A stretch of 38,130 nt of DNA from Chrysomallon squamiferum (GCA_012295275.1 CM022672.1:14527995-14566124); one strand, 5' to 3'. Positions 12,720 to 29,082 are shown, numbered from the stretch's first letter. Notes: generated by a model from the letters alone, not told the origin. Numbers and translations are program-made.

Positions 12720-13400
12720 TTAGTAGCAGTAGCAGTAGCAGCAACAGTGGTAGTAATAGTTGTAATAGTGGTAGTAGTAGTAATCGCAATAATAGTAGTA
12801 GTAATATTAACAGTGGTTTTGGTAGTGATAATAGTAGATAACAGTAGAAATAGTAGTGGTAGTTACAGTAGTAATATTATTATTATTAGTAGTAGTAGTG
12901 GTAGTTACAGTTGTAATATTATTAGTAGTAGTAGTAGTGGTAGTTACAGTAGTAATATTATTATTAGTAGTAGTAGTAGTGGTAGTTACAGTAGTAACAT
13001 TATTATTAGTAGTAGTAGTGGTAGTTACAGGAGTAATATTATTATTACTAGTAGTGGTAGTTACAGTAGTAATATTATTATTGGTAGTTACAGTAGTAGT
13101 GGTAATGTTTCTTTTAATCATACAACTACAACTGTAGGTGCTGTTACTCTATCATAAACATAACTACAAGTACTACCACTACAGCTGCAGCAGCAACTAT
13201 TACTGCTATTACTACTGCAGATGCTGCTGCTGTTGGTGCTGCTACTATTAAAAACATTGTAATTATTACTACTACTACTACTACAACTATTACTACTAGT
13301 ACTAATGCTGTTGTCAGAACTACTACTACTGCTTCTATTAATACTACTACTACAGCTGCTACCACTACTACATCTACTACTACTACTACTACTACTATTA
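12720..13400. repeat. TAG/ATT triplet block with higher-order structure, then ACT triplets
   Basis: TAG/TTA triplets to about 13110, then an ACT/GCT-rich part to 13400, so the strand bias inverts near 13150. The word GGTAGTTACAG recurs at 12858, 12900, 12939, 12981, 13020 and 13056, with a shortened last unit at 13083. Confidence 0.9.
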
Positions 13401-13459
13401 CGTTATCATACTTTAATGATTACTAAGTCTGATGTAAAAAAGGAAGCTAAAAACATAGA

Positions 13460-13704
13460 AGTGTGTATGTTTGTATGTGTGTGTGTGTGTGTGTGTATAT
13501 ATGTATGTATGTATATATGTATGTATGTATGTATGTATCTGTCTTTCGAGCTGTCTTTCTGTCTGTCTATCAGTCTGTCTATGTACTTATCTATCTACCT
13601 CTTTATCTATTTATTTTTTTTCTATCTATCTATCTACTAATCTACCTACTTATCTATCTATCTCTCTATCTATCTATCTATCTATCTATTTGTCTATCTA
13701 TCAA
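13460..13704. repeat. (GT)n, (ATGT)n, (CTGT)n and (CTAT)n compound repeat
   Basis: Successive blocks of GT, GTAT, CTGT and CTAT units. Confidence 0.95.
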
Positions 13705-13916
13705 TACGAAATATTCGATGGTAACACAAAACTGGAACTTTAAATAATTGTGTTCAAATCGGAGGGTCGTGTAGATAACATCTCCGGCTGTTAAAAACAG
13801 GTTATCGGAACGAGTTAATTAAAATCTGGCTGCACAACATGTATTAAACAGAACACATTTCACACACGTGTCCTGCACATTTTAAACGCACATTAACTGA
13901 ATTTATCGCAGGCAGC

Positions 13917-14150
13917 CAGCTTGTAGCTCGGCGTGTGAATCGTCTCCAGAGACGTGGTGTCGCGGGCTCGCTTCCCCGCAGGGAGCAGTCTGGACCATTA
14001 CCCATTACAGCTGTCGCCTCACCAGTCATTCAACGAAGGCTGTGATATGTAATTTTCTAAGTGTGGAAAGTTAAATGCAAAATGACTAATCAGAAATAGA
14101 TAACAATGGAGAGCATTTAATTGTTTGTTTACTTACTTACTTACTTACTT
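13917..14150 (+). mobile_element. tRNA-derived SINE candidate
   Basis: An A-box-like TAGCTCGGCG (13924-13933) and a B-box-like GGCTCGCTTCC (13965-13975) lie 41 nt apart, the spacing of an internal pol III promoter in a tRNA. The B-box is flanked by GCGGG/CCCGC, resembling a T-arm stem, and CGTCT/AGACG lies where the anticodon stem would be. The unit ends about 150 nt later in a (TTAC)n tail (about 14128-14149), which is typical of SINEs. The cloverleaf is too degenerate for a functional tRNA gene. Confidence 0.5.
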
Positions 14151-14316
14151 ATTTTATCTTATTTTGTTTTATTTTATTTTATTTTATTTTAAGTAATTTT
14201 ATTTTATTTTATTTTAAGTAATTTTATTTTGTTTAATTTTATTTAATTTTATTTAATTTTGTTTTATTTTGTTTAATTTTATTTTGTTTTTTATTATTTT
14301 ATTCTATTTTGTTTTC
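14151..14316. repeat. (ATTTT)n pentanucleotide repeat
   Basis: Degenerate ATTTT units with TAAGTA and GTTT interruptions, directly after the (TTAC)n tail of the SINE candidate. Confidence 0.9.
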
Positions 14317-14559
14317 GTACTTTATAATTATCTTAACCATGAATGTATTCTCTTAAATTTTATTATTAACAGAACTTTAATACAAAAATATATACATAAA
14401 AACATTCATGTATTCGTAATAATATACACGATATTAAATATTAATTTTGTTATTATAACTACTGTTGTATATCATGTTACAAAACGAAAGATTAATAACT
14501 GTTACAGTAGCAATAGTGTTCTAGTAGTTTCAGCGTTGTTGTGGCAACAGTAATAATAA

Positions 14560-15161
14560 TAATATAAGTAGTATTAGCAGCAATAGAAGTAAAAAGAAAA
14601 AATTGTATAATTATTTGGAAAAATTGTTTAACGCTAACCGTTTTCCATGATCTTTTCTTTAAAACAAAATTTCCCTACACTTTAGATTTAAATAATAATT
14701 TTATAGTTATTATTATTATTTTAAATAGGTTTAACAATAATAGATTTAAATGATAATTTTAAAGTTAATATTATTTTAACTAGATAACCACTAACATTTT
14801 TCCTTACCTGGTGTTTACAATAGTTGATCTGGCGTAATTCAAGAGAAAAGTCAAAGACACTGGCTTCTACGTAACAATAATTATGACGTCAACAATGAAG
14901 TGACGTTAAAGGGAACAATACCTTTAATGCGTCGAGTTTACACTGTGTATTTAGGCTATGAACTAATTTTTAAAAGGTTTTATTTTATTTTATTTTTTAT
15001 TTTTATTTTTATTGTTTAATTAGTGTAATTAATTTTCATGTTAATCCTTCTGCTGATACTTTTGTTCATGCATGTTGTGTTGTTGGTGATGTTGACGTAC
15101 CTGTTGATTTCGCGGAATAACAGAGGCCGTTAAATGCAAGGTAAATTATAACATCTGATAT

Positions 15162-15192
<31 letters not shown>

Positions 15193-16440
15193 TTACTGTT
15201 ATTGGCTGTTCTTCTTATTATTTATTTTATTGCTGTTGTTGTTATCATAATAATTATTACTGTTACTAGAAGATATAATAGTAATAGTAGTAACAGCAGC
15301 AGCAGCAGACGTAGTAGCGGTAGCTGTAGTAGTAGTAGTAATGGTGGTCGCGGTGGTAGTCATACTAGCAGTAACAGTAGTAGTAGTAGTAGTGGTTGTT
15401 GTAGTAGTAGTAATAGTAGTGTTAATAGAAATATTAGAAGTAGTAATTTATTATTTTTATTATCATCATCATCATCATCATTATTTTTTTGTCGTTGTTA
15501 TGGAAGCTTTTCATTATGATGGTATATATTTTAACTACTGAAAACATAAAATTAGGTGTAGGAATATTTCACTCTGCAGCACAGCTTAATATTAATAAGA
15601 TGCGGGATTATTTTAAAATAATGGCAGGACAATGTGGTATTGCAACTCGGCAATTAGCTCTTGGCTTTTAAAAATCTGTCTTACGTCCTTAATGTAAACA
15701 CTGATATCTTTCTGTAATAAAATAATCCACCTACATAATTCTAACGACTCTGTCATTATTATTAACGTAATTTCAGTCAAGGGGAAATAACTATTCTCTC
15801 GCATTCTCTGTAGCGGTGTTTCTACTGTACAAAGATGGAACAGATTTGCGCTTGTCGTTTTGCAGTATGTCTGGCATTCAAAGAGCCAATGATAGAACAT
15901 TTGATTAAAGTATTCTGGTATTAATGCTAAGCCAAGTAACTAACTAACTAACTAACTATGACTAACTAACTAAATAAATAAATAAATAAAAGATAAATAA
16001 ATAAATACATAAATAAATAAATAAATAATTAAATAAATAAAAATAACTTTAAAAGTTATTATTACTGATATTCTTCATTTTGCTGCTGATATTGTTGTTG
16101 ATATTATTATTATTGTTATTGTTGCTGTTGTTGTTGTTGTTGTTGTTTTTGTTAATCAGCAGACAAATATGAAATGAAAGGCGATTGAAGGGGAATAACT
16201 GCATTGTAACTTTTGAACTACGTTTCCGTCATAATTTAATAAAGGTTTCTACACAATGTATTTTCTTTGCATACTAATATTAAGTCTACTGAAACGTAAT
16301 TAAATGATATTTAACATATTCTTTTATATGACAAAGAGTTCCTTTTATACTGTCGTTAATAATGTACGTGTAATGATGATGTAAAATATAAATGGCAGAT
16401 GATATGCAAGTGAGAATTAATATTAAATATACATGGATGG
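14560..16440. other. Intergenic sequence downstream of the PGRP gene
   Basis: AT-rich unique sequence mixed with degenerate triplet repeats (TAG/TTG/TTA, 15250-15490), (TTTA)n at 15163-15194 and (AAAT)n at 15968-16042. The motif AAGGGGAAATAACT occurs at 15779-15792 and a one-base-shorter version at 16188-16200. No gene recognised. Confidence 0.6.
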
Positions 16441-16465
16441 ACTGATATTAAGAGTGTTACTGTTA

Positions 16466-16625
16466 TTTATTTTATTTTATTTTATTTTATTGTATTATTT
16501 TTTTTTGTTTGTTTGTTTTATGTTTGTTTGTTTGTGTTTTACATAACTAATTTTATCTTCAAAGAATTATTTAAAATCTACCCCATCAATCCTCAACCTC
16601 CCGCTTTTCGGAAAATCTTTTTAAT
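16466..16625 (-). terminator. Possible polyadenylation region of the PGRP gene
   Basis: On the minus strand, downstream of the stop codon, an ATTAAA variant hexamer lies at 16620-16625 and a run of overlapping AATAAA hexamers at 16466-16492. Either would give a 3' UTR of about 120-280 nt. The AATAAA run belongs to a simple TTTTA repeat, so its presence is weak evidence. Confidence 0.3.
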
Positions 16626-16737
16626 TAAAACAAAATAAGAATAACAATGAATGAAAATTATTATTATTTTTTTTTTTTTTTTTACTATGGATTATACTGT
16701 TATTTTCATTATTTGATTCATTTTAAGACTACTACCA

Positions 16738-20944
<4,207 letters not shown>

Positions 20945-20991
20945 GTTATGTGAAATCAACATTTGTTTCATTTTTTTTTTCTTTTTCTCAC

Positions 20992-20999
20992 TATTTATA
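20992..20999 (-). promoter_or_regulatory. TATA box of the PGRP gene
   Basis: The minus strand reads TATAAATA here, 48 nt upstream of the proposed ATG. Initiation about 30 nt downstream would give a 5' UTR of roughly 20 nt. A short A-rich purine stretch separates the two. The call rests on position and motif only. Confidence 0.45.
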
Positions 21000-21527
21000 A
21001 TCTCTCTTATCAAATAAAAATAAAAAATAAAAATTTATTTCGCACGATGGTCACTGAAATCATTGGGTTATTTAGTTCAGACATTATGAGAAAGATAACA
21101 ACATTTTGATATCATAGACAACGGTAACCGAATTACTACAATCTCAAATGTGTTCCGTGAAGGAAGGAATGAATGAACGAACGAATGAACAAAAGAACAA
21201 ATAGATAAATATCTGTTAATAACATAAAGGCATTTATATGTAGTAGTAGTAGTAGTAGTAGTAGTTGTAGTAGTAGTAGTAGTATCATTATCATTATTAT
21301 TACTAAACCACTATTGAAATTAATGCTGATAAATTATTTGTCCCTGAAATAGGTCACATTATTAAATAGAGTTACTTCCCTTGCAATGTAAAATGCCCAA
21401 CACTAAAAAGGATAGCTAGTTTAAGATAACTACAAAGTGAAATTAATATTCACGACAAATACCTGTTTTCCTAAATCTCAGGAAAAAACAGTTCAGAAAT
21501 AACTGTTGTTTTTTGTTTCGTATTTAA

Positions 21528-21810
21528 TTAATTTATTTATTTACCACGTATTTATAAGTCTGTATTTTCTCACAGCCATAACTGTAATACAATTTCTAGT
21601 AATTTATTTAGTTTACGATTAAGAATTTACTAATAAGAATTAATAATAATAAAAAGTTTGATTACAGAATAAAATAAATTAAAATTAAAATTAAAATACA
21701 AGAACATCTGTTAAATATTAACTAAATGTTTCTTCATTTTTATCATTAGTTTTTGATTTTCAAATTAATTCATAATTAAACCTGTTTTTCTTTGTGCATT
21801 TTCTTGTAAT
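21528..21810 (+). repeat. Inverted repeat, left arm
   Basis: Left copy of the foldback. The outer edge lies in an (ATTT)n stretch and the inner edge is at TTTTCTTGTAA. Differences from the other arm include single substitutions and a longer AAAATT-rich segment near 21675-21695. Confidence 0.8.
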
Positions 21811-22140
21811 TTATTGGCCGAAGATAATGTGTAATTTAATTTATGCCACTACTTATTAAACGCATTAAAACTATTCTTAGTCCCATGAAAGGATATTTTA
21901 AAAGGTGTTGAATCATGTGCAATGTATTTTAAATAAAATATAAACACAGAAAAAAATAAGATGTTGTCATGGTTACAGTGGAAAAGAGTAAAACTTGGGA
22001 AATAACATAAACGTTACAATTTTACAACTGAAATTATAGAATAAAATTAACTAATAATTAATTATTTAATTTCAATTGAAAAGTCAAAATTTATTCATTT
22101 GATTATTAAAAATAACAGCAACATTAATAATAATAATAAT

Positions 22141-22412
22141 AATAACAAGAAAATGCACAAAGAAAAACAGGTTTAATTATGTATTAATTAGAAAATTAAA
22201 AAGTAATGATAAAAATGAACAAACATTTAGCTTATATTTAACAGGTGTTCTTGTATTTTAATTTTATTCTGTGACCAAACTTTTAATTTTTAATTCTTAT
22301 TAGTAAATTCTTAATCGTAAACTAAATAAATTACTGGAAATTGTATTACAGTTATGGCTGCGAGAAAATACAGACTTATAAATACGTGGCAAATAAATAA
22401 ATAAATAAATAA
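22141..22412 (-). repeat. Inverted repeat, right arm
   Basis: Reverse-complement copy of the left arm. The inner edge follows an (AAT)n tract (about 22127-22143) and the outer edge ends in (AAAT)n (about 22391-22416), next to a (TA)n tract at 22434-22456. Confidence 0.8.
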
Positions 22413-22713
22413 ATATTATTATTGTTATATTTATATATATATATATATATATATATACTTGTAGCACAACATCGTAGTAACTATTACACTTTTTAACACA
22501 TCAGCGAAGCACAGAGGAGGCACGAAAGTGAACACACGTGTCAAATGATCGTTTAATTGACTGTATTATTTATTAATTGTATACAATACTCTTTTTTCAC
22601 ACTAAACCGACATTCACACGCTTTTGCATTTCATCCATGTCAATGCAAAAACTGCATCATAACGTACACATCCGTGTAACTTTCTCGCGTTTCATATCAA
22701 TGACATTGTTCGT

Positions 22714-22760
22714 CCAATCAAAGACGCTGTATTTCTCTTTCTGGGGCGTATTTATACGCC
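22714..22760. promoter_or_regulatory. Symmetric TATA-containing palindrome with CCAAT box
   Basis: Positions 22745-22760 form a perfect 7-bp inverted repeat around two bases. The minus strand reads GGCGTATAAATACGCC, with TATAAATA inside. A plus-strand CCAAT lies at 22714-22718. This could be a core promoter for an unannotated transcript, or a binding site. No signal peptide or recognisable exon follows on either strand. Confidence 0.25.
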
Positions 22761-22771
22761 ATTTAAAATTA

Positions 22772-22802
<31 letters not shown>

Positions 22803-23078
22803 TTGTTATTAATATTATTATAAGATGGAAAAAAGAAGAAAAAAAAAAATCGAACGTAAAGATCTTCTTCTAATGGTTTTTATCAACGGGTTATTTACGA
22901 TTCACAATTTTTATTTACGATTCAGAAAAGCTGTTTTTCAGTTTCGGCTTTGTTGATACCCGCTGCCACACCTTTATGGAAGTTAATTGCAATTTTAACG
23001 CCCAACACCTGTAATGAAAATATACACGTGAGAACATTCCCACCAACGTTCGGTACAACTGACAAAAAGACAGTGACG

Positions 23079-23160
23079 ACGACGATGATGATAATGATGA
23101 TGATGATAATGATGGATGATGATAATGATAATGGCGGTCACGGTGATGATGATAATAAGA
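23079..23160. repeat. (GAT)n degenerate triplet repeat
   Basis: GATGAT/AATGAT units with interruptions. Confidence 0.85.
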
Positions 23161-23316
23161 ATTAAAATTATGATGATAACGACAAGAATGTTAACAAGAT
23201 TGTTACAATATTTGTTCAGTGATGAATTTTAGTTACTAGCAATTAATTTTATTTTTATTTTTTCAGTGCAAGGAATAGCTCATATTTCGTTTATTAAAAA
23301 TGTTTTCAATGCATTT

Positions 23317-23319
<3 letters not shown>

Positions 23320-23399
<80 letters not shown>
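23320..23399. repeat. (CT)n microsatellite
   Basis: About 40 pure CT units. Confidence 0.97.
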
Positions 23400-23403
<4 letters not shown>

Positions 23404-23947
23404 ACTATATTTGTCTTCGTGAGAAAATATCAACAAATATAATATATATATATATAGACACACACACATGCACATAGTTATACCAATTTAACTGAACGAC
23501 TATTTAAAAAATTACTGACTTCTTTAATGCACGTGTCTTTACGATTAGATTACATTATTATTTTTTTATGTCACAAGTTTCTGTGATCTTTACTCAGCAT
23601 GTCACACTAAACTGTTTATTTATATCTTTCACTGAAAGAAGGATTTGTAGCTTTCTTCATGTCGCCTTTTAATAATTTTATTTATTTGTTTTTGAAGTGC
23701 TGATACTGACCTGAGCGAATAAAAAATAATGATCTATATTCAACACCTGTGATATTAAGTATTTATTGTTTAGCTGCACATACACACAAACACACACACA
23801 CACACACATACACACATATACACACTCATACATGAACATACACACAGACACAGAACTATTTTGGGGGGGAGTTTGTTGATGATGATAATGATGATGACGA
23901 TATTCATAAGAAAAAGAAAGAAGAAGAATAACAGGAGCAATGGTAGT

Positions 23948-23949
<2 letters not shown>

Positions 23950-24035
<86 letters not shown>

Positions 24036-24372
24036 GTTTTAATGAAATACCCAAATATATAACAATAGCTATCTATGTATGTTTGTATTTATTTATGTAT
24101 GTATGTATTTGTTTATGTATGTATATATGTATGTATTTATTTATGTATGTATGTATGTATGTATGTATGTATGTATGTATGTATGTATGTATGTATGTAT
24201 GTATGTATGTATGTATGTATGTATGTATGTATGTATGTATGTATGTTTATGTATGTATGTATGTATGTATGTATTTTTCGTGTATGTGTATGGTATGTAT
24301 GTATATATGAGTGTGTGTGTGTTTGAATGTGTGTGTGTATGTATTTATATGTCACATATATATATATGTTTT
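23950..24372. repeat. (AAT)n then (ATGT)n compound repeat
   Basis: About 28 AAT units (23950-24035), 30 nt of unique sequence, then (ATGT)n with a long pure core at 24145-24245, ending in GT and TA units. Confidence 0.95.
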
Positions 24373-25261
24373 TATGTATCCTTATATGTTTGTGTGAGAT
24401 ATGTGTAATACAAGTCTCTTTTCACACATTCTTATCACTGCTGCAGCGGAAAACGTGTTTTAATCATTTCCTGGGTAAATCTAAATCCCACATAATCGCG
24501 CTAACACGTGTAAAAACCTCGCTCGTAATATAGTACCACTTGTGTTAACTGGAAGAAAAGCTTGTTTTAACAACCACTTCGAAATAAACTTTCTTATCTA
24601 CGTGTCTATCGTGTCGGATTTCAAACAGACGTAATCCGTTTTGATCCTAAGATTGGTGTTTTATTTTATTTTTTATTTTTTATTTTTTTAATGTATGTGT
24701 AAGGTGGGTGTATTTTGGTGCGTTTAAAAGACGAAGTATTTGTTTCACAAGTATCAGCATTCCTTCGAGTGAAAGAAATTGTCGTGAAACAGACAGGTTA
24801 ACGGTAAATTCATGTCAAGTTATGAACCACAAAGTTACTGTTTGGAGTGTTTGTCAACATAACGGGTTTCTGTTTTTTTTTATTTATTATTTATTATATT
24901 ATTATTATTATTTTTTTTTTTTTTGTTACATACTGTTATAGAATGTGATTACATTTCTTTATTATTATTTTTATTTATTTCTTTTTAAATAATTTTAATA
25001 AATTCAAAATATGAAAAAAAAAAATATTATAAAATAAATTTTAAAAAATAATTAGAAAGATTGTATGCAATATAATATATACAGAAACATGCACAAAGAC
25101 GTAAACATGAACATAAATATGCGGAAGTAAAATAAAATACAAATGTAAATAAACAAACAAACAAACAAACAAACAAACTAATAAACAAACAAATTAATTA
25201 ATTAATTCACATGTAAATAAACGAATGATTTTTATAGAATGTTCATAAAATCGTAATCAAC

Positions 25262-25274
25262 AGACACACACACA

Positions 25275-25315
<41 letters not shown>
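25262..25315. repeat. (CA)n microsatellite
   Basis: CA units with one AA interruption. Confidence 0.95.
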
Positions 25316-25945
25316 TCATATTCACTGAATAAATAATGACACTTAAATCAAACACGGAATGATATTTATGTCTACTTTAATTTCTGAATTAATAATTAAA
25401 TTCAAAATAAATTAACAAATTAATTAATTCCCAACAATAAATTAGTGAATGAAAGACCAAACGAACGAATGAAACATGAATGAGGGAATGACTGAAGAAA
25501 GGAAAGAACAAATTAAATATTACTTTTGAAAATTACTATTAAGAATAAATGTTAATTTCTAGAAAAAAAACAAAAAAACTTTTGTAAATAATTTAATTTA
25601 TTTGTCTATTATCCTTTAAATTTTGATCTGTTTATTGTGCTAATCTATTACTATTACATATCAATTCTAATAATAATTTTCATATTCTGATTATCAAGAA
25701 AATATTTCGATGTCTTGCTTTGGTTTTATATTTTTATTTAAAAAACATGATAACAAGTTAGATTTTTAATAAATATAGAAACAAATGTTTGGTGTAATTT
25801 AGGATAAAAGAAATAAGTGGTTACTGTATTAAGATATGTGCTCTATCAGGCTTTGAACGAATGTTGAAGTAATTTTACTTTCAGTTTTTACCTGTTTACA
25901 ATAACAATAATTATTATTATTTCGATTTCTTTTCCTTTTTTCTTT

Positions 25946-25947
25946 TT

Positions 25948-25979
<32 letters not shown>

Positions 25980-26111
25980 TCATTTTGTCTTTCCTTCCTT
26001 ATTTATTTAGTTATTTATTTATTACGCTTAAAAATGTTATATATTATAACATTATCTTCCTGCAAATTCAAAAAAGTACATTTCTTCTTCTTCTTCTTCT
26101 TCTGATAATTA

Positions 26112-26170
<59 letters not shown>
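25946..26170. repeat. (TTTC)n and (TTA)n repeats
   Basis: TTTC units at 25946-25981, (TTC)n at 26082-26103 and about 18 pure ATT units to 26170. Confidence 0.93.
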
Positions 26171-26899
26171 GATTGTATATTTTGACGGTTGTACAGTAAA
26201 AAATAAAAAATACGTGAATATAAAAAATATTTTATTTTAATGTGTTGTTTTATTATTATTATTATTTGTTAGTTTGTTGGGGGTTTTTTGTTTTGTTTTT
26301 GTTTTTGGTTTTTGTGTTGTTGGTTATTTTTTATTGTTTGTTTTGGGTTTTATTTGTTTTGAATTTTTGGTATATATGTAAAAAACAAAATGCATTATTT
26401 TTATATACACGTACAAAATGTTGTTTGTCGATATTTTAATAACTAAAATTTTTTGTTTCTTTGTTTTGTTGTTAATTAATTTATTCATATAATTAATATA
26501 ATGTTCCACGAAAATTTACAAATTATTCATTCATTATTTTATTCGTTCGTTCATTCATTCATTCATTTCATCATCTATTTGTGTTGGTTAGTTAATTAAA
26601 TAACAAGATAATTAACAAAGGATTTAATTATCTGCATTTATTTATTTAAAATACTAGAAGAAGAAGAAGAAGAACAAGAAGAAATAGAAGGAAAAAGATA
26701 ATTAGTTTTATATTACCACGTAAGATTACAAAGAAACTCGGCGCCATAAATATTTTAACAATAAGAACAAAAAAAAAAAAAAATCTATTTAGGCATTTTC
26801 ATATTGAACTCCGTAATGTAACAGACCAAAATTCCAGACCAAAATCTATTCTATATAAAATTGAAAAGAAAGAGAGAGAGAAAAAAAAAAAAAAAAACA

Positions 26900-27480
26900 C
26901 ATAACAAAGATAGAACTCCTTTATGGCGACCACTTTATATTTGTGAATATAAACGAGTTCATTTTAAACGAAGAACACGGATATTTTATTCGTTGAAAGC
27001 GTTTGCAGCAATTAGATTGTTCCCCATACATCACTGGGGAACATTGTGCCAAGATGACAGAAAATCTTTGAGAAAGCTGGCTCAGAGTTCACGCATAAAG
27101 CGATTCCAAAAAGGAAAACGACAAAAGCTTCGTGCGAATACCAGAACACTCACTTACGTTATTAGTGGATTTCGGATTGTGGCCTTCTGGTTATCAATTG
27201 TTACGACGAGGCACGGGTCAACAGGAAACAGAGTGAATTGTTACTCTCCGAAATTAGAGGAAAGAAAGATTGATCATAGTCTCGGTAATTGGAACCCTTT
27301 CCAAAAATTGAAGGTACTAAAGATTAATCGCGTTGTGAACAATCGAGGCAATTTCCACGCTGAAAGCCTGAATAACGCCAGTTAATAATTTTCCATACTG
27401 CTTAAAGACCTCGCCCGGGAGACTGTTTGTTCAGTTTTAATAAATAGCTACATCAACGTTCACCCGTCAGGCTTTAATAT
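26900..27480. promoter_or_regulatory. Candidate regulatory island K
   Basis: Complex sequence containing GATTAATCGCG, GTTAATAATTTT and TTTTAATAAATAG words. A 174-codon plus-strand frame covers most of it, but it starts in an A-rich run of lysine and arginine codons, has no domain and shows no clear splice sites. I favour conserved non-coding DNA over a gene. Confidence 0.3.
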
Positions 27481-27589
27481 TAACATTTCTAACGCAGACA
27501 TATGTCTTCTTCTCCTAGCCTGGCGTCGTCGTCCAGTTTGCAGCGGATGGGACGTAGATTAATAAACGTATGAACATCCAGTCACACGG

Positions 27590-27700
27590 CGACAACGTGA
27601 CAGATAGTTGGCGACTCCTACGACCTCTGTCAGCAACGTCGTGCCGCGGGTTCGTCGCAGCACTGGCACTTGCTTGACGACGACGTCCTGAATCTTGTAA
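27590..27700 (+). other. Possible tRNA-like/SINE head, GC-rich patch
   Basis: TAGTTGGCGA (27605-27614) and GGGTTCGTCGC (27648-27658) are spaced like A and B boxes (about 43 nt). The surroundings are unusually GC-rich for the window. The minus strand also reads open through this patch in two frames without any recognised domain. A diverged SINE is a possibility, but a regulatory island is equally plausible. Confidence 0.25.
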
Positions 27701-27767
27701 TACACTAAATAATAAATAAATTTTAAAACACAAAAAGAAAGAAAGAAGAAAAAAAAAGGATAAATGT

Positions 27768-27892
27768 GTCTGTATGTGTGTGAATGTGTGTGTGTGTGTG
27801 TGTGTGTGAGTGCGTATGTGTGTGTGTTATATGTGTGTGTGTCTGTGTGTGTGAGTGTGAGTGTGTGTGAATGTGTGTGTGTGTGTGTGTGA
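27768..27892. repeat. Imperfect (GT)n tract
   Basis: GT dinucleotides with GA and AT interruptions. Confidence 0.93.
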
Positions 27893-29043
27893 AAAAGAAA
27901 AGAACAAACACTGAAATAAAAGGTTTTCTAATTTAAAACAAAAATAATGTAAAGATTTTTTTTTTTTTTTTTCTTTTTTAAAGATTGTCAAACGTAAAAA
28001 GAAATGTATTATTTGTTTTCTTTGTAAACTTTTGAAGTATACAAAACAAGATAAGTTTATATTTTTAAATGATACATTTTTTTATTCAGACACGCTAGAT
28101 TTATATTTAACTGGACGAAAATGTAGACGGAAACCATCAAAAAGTCTCCATCTATTCTTTTTCTGTTCCAGAATTCTCTTTTCATTCAGTCCCTCGACAT
28201 TTCTTTTTATAATAAAGTCTTCTAAGATTCCGTCTCTTTTTACTGTAATGTATTTTAAATGGCAGAGCTTATTATATACATATATATATCCAACATTATG
28301 TTCCTGTAATATTGGGTCTTCTAAAAGTTATATATTGTTTTTCCAGTACATTCTTTTTCTCTTATTATGTTTTCTATATAATCGATGTCTATAGATCCTT
28401 CTTCTTTTTTTGTTTTCTAATAGTTTCATCAGATTATCTGTTTCCATCATCTTCTTTTTCTAAAACTAATAGCCGACTTCCACTACTTATTTCTCTTTTT
28501 TATCTTTTTTTTTATTTATTTCCTTATTTTTTTAGGCTTGTAAAATTCTCAGACTATTATCTAACTTATGAACACATTTTTTTTTTTTTTCATCTGTTAT
28601 TGAAGTAATAGCTGGATTATCAATGTTTTCGACACTTTTTCTCTCTTCATTTTCCAGTCTACTGAAAAAAAAAAAAAAAAGTCCGCAGCCGTTTGGAATC
28701 ATCGCCAAACTATTTGCTTTTTGGAAATGTTCTGGTAACTTTCTTCTTACGTTTATTTACACTGTGTTCACAGAAATGCCAACCTTGTACTGATGTGGAA
28801 ACCAGAATGAGTTGAAAGGACATCGCATTGTCTATTGTTTCCACGTGTTAAGGATCTTTTTTCTTCTTCTTCTTTTTCTTTTTCTTCGACATTCTTTTAT
28901 TTTATTTATTTATTTTCATCTTTTTTTTTTTAAATTTTTTTTAAAGGAGATCGCGACTCTGCACTCACATAAGCAATGTCAGATATTATATTTTATTCAA
29001 GATATTTTCATAGCGGCAAGAACGTGTAGGTCATAACATAAAA

Positions 29044-29047
<4 letters not shown>

Positions 29048-29082
<35 letters not shown>

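Larger units (their letters stand above)
21528..22412. repeat. Large imperfect inverted repeat (foldback) upstream of the PGRP gene
   Basis: The left arm, about 21528-21810, is matched in reverse complement by about 22141-22412, with roughly 90% identity by eye apart from small indels. Matching landmarks are the ACGTATTTATAAG word at the outer ends and CTTTGTGCATTTTCTTG at the inner ends. The loop is about 330 bp. Outer edges run into (ATTT)n/(AAAT)n. It could be a foldback transposon or two copies of one element inserted head to head. It starts about 0.53 kb upstream of the PGRP TATA box. Confidence 0.85.

Noticed and set aside
24708-24941. Possible upstream signal-peptide exon on the minus strand (MLILVKQILRLL...)
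   Set aside because: It contains a lysine and an arginine in the would-be hydrophobic core and has no matching donor. The exon at 20896-20944 fits perfectly instead.
26861-27385. 174-codon open frame on the plus strand
   Set aside because: It begins in an A-rich lysine/arginine run, has no recognisable domain, signal or splice context, and overlaps a non-coding-like island.
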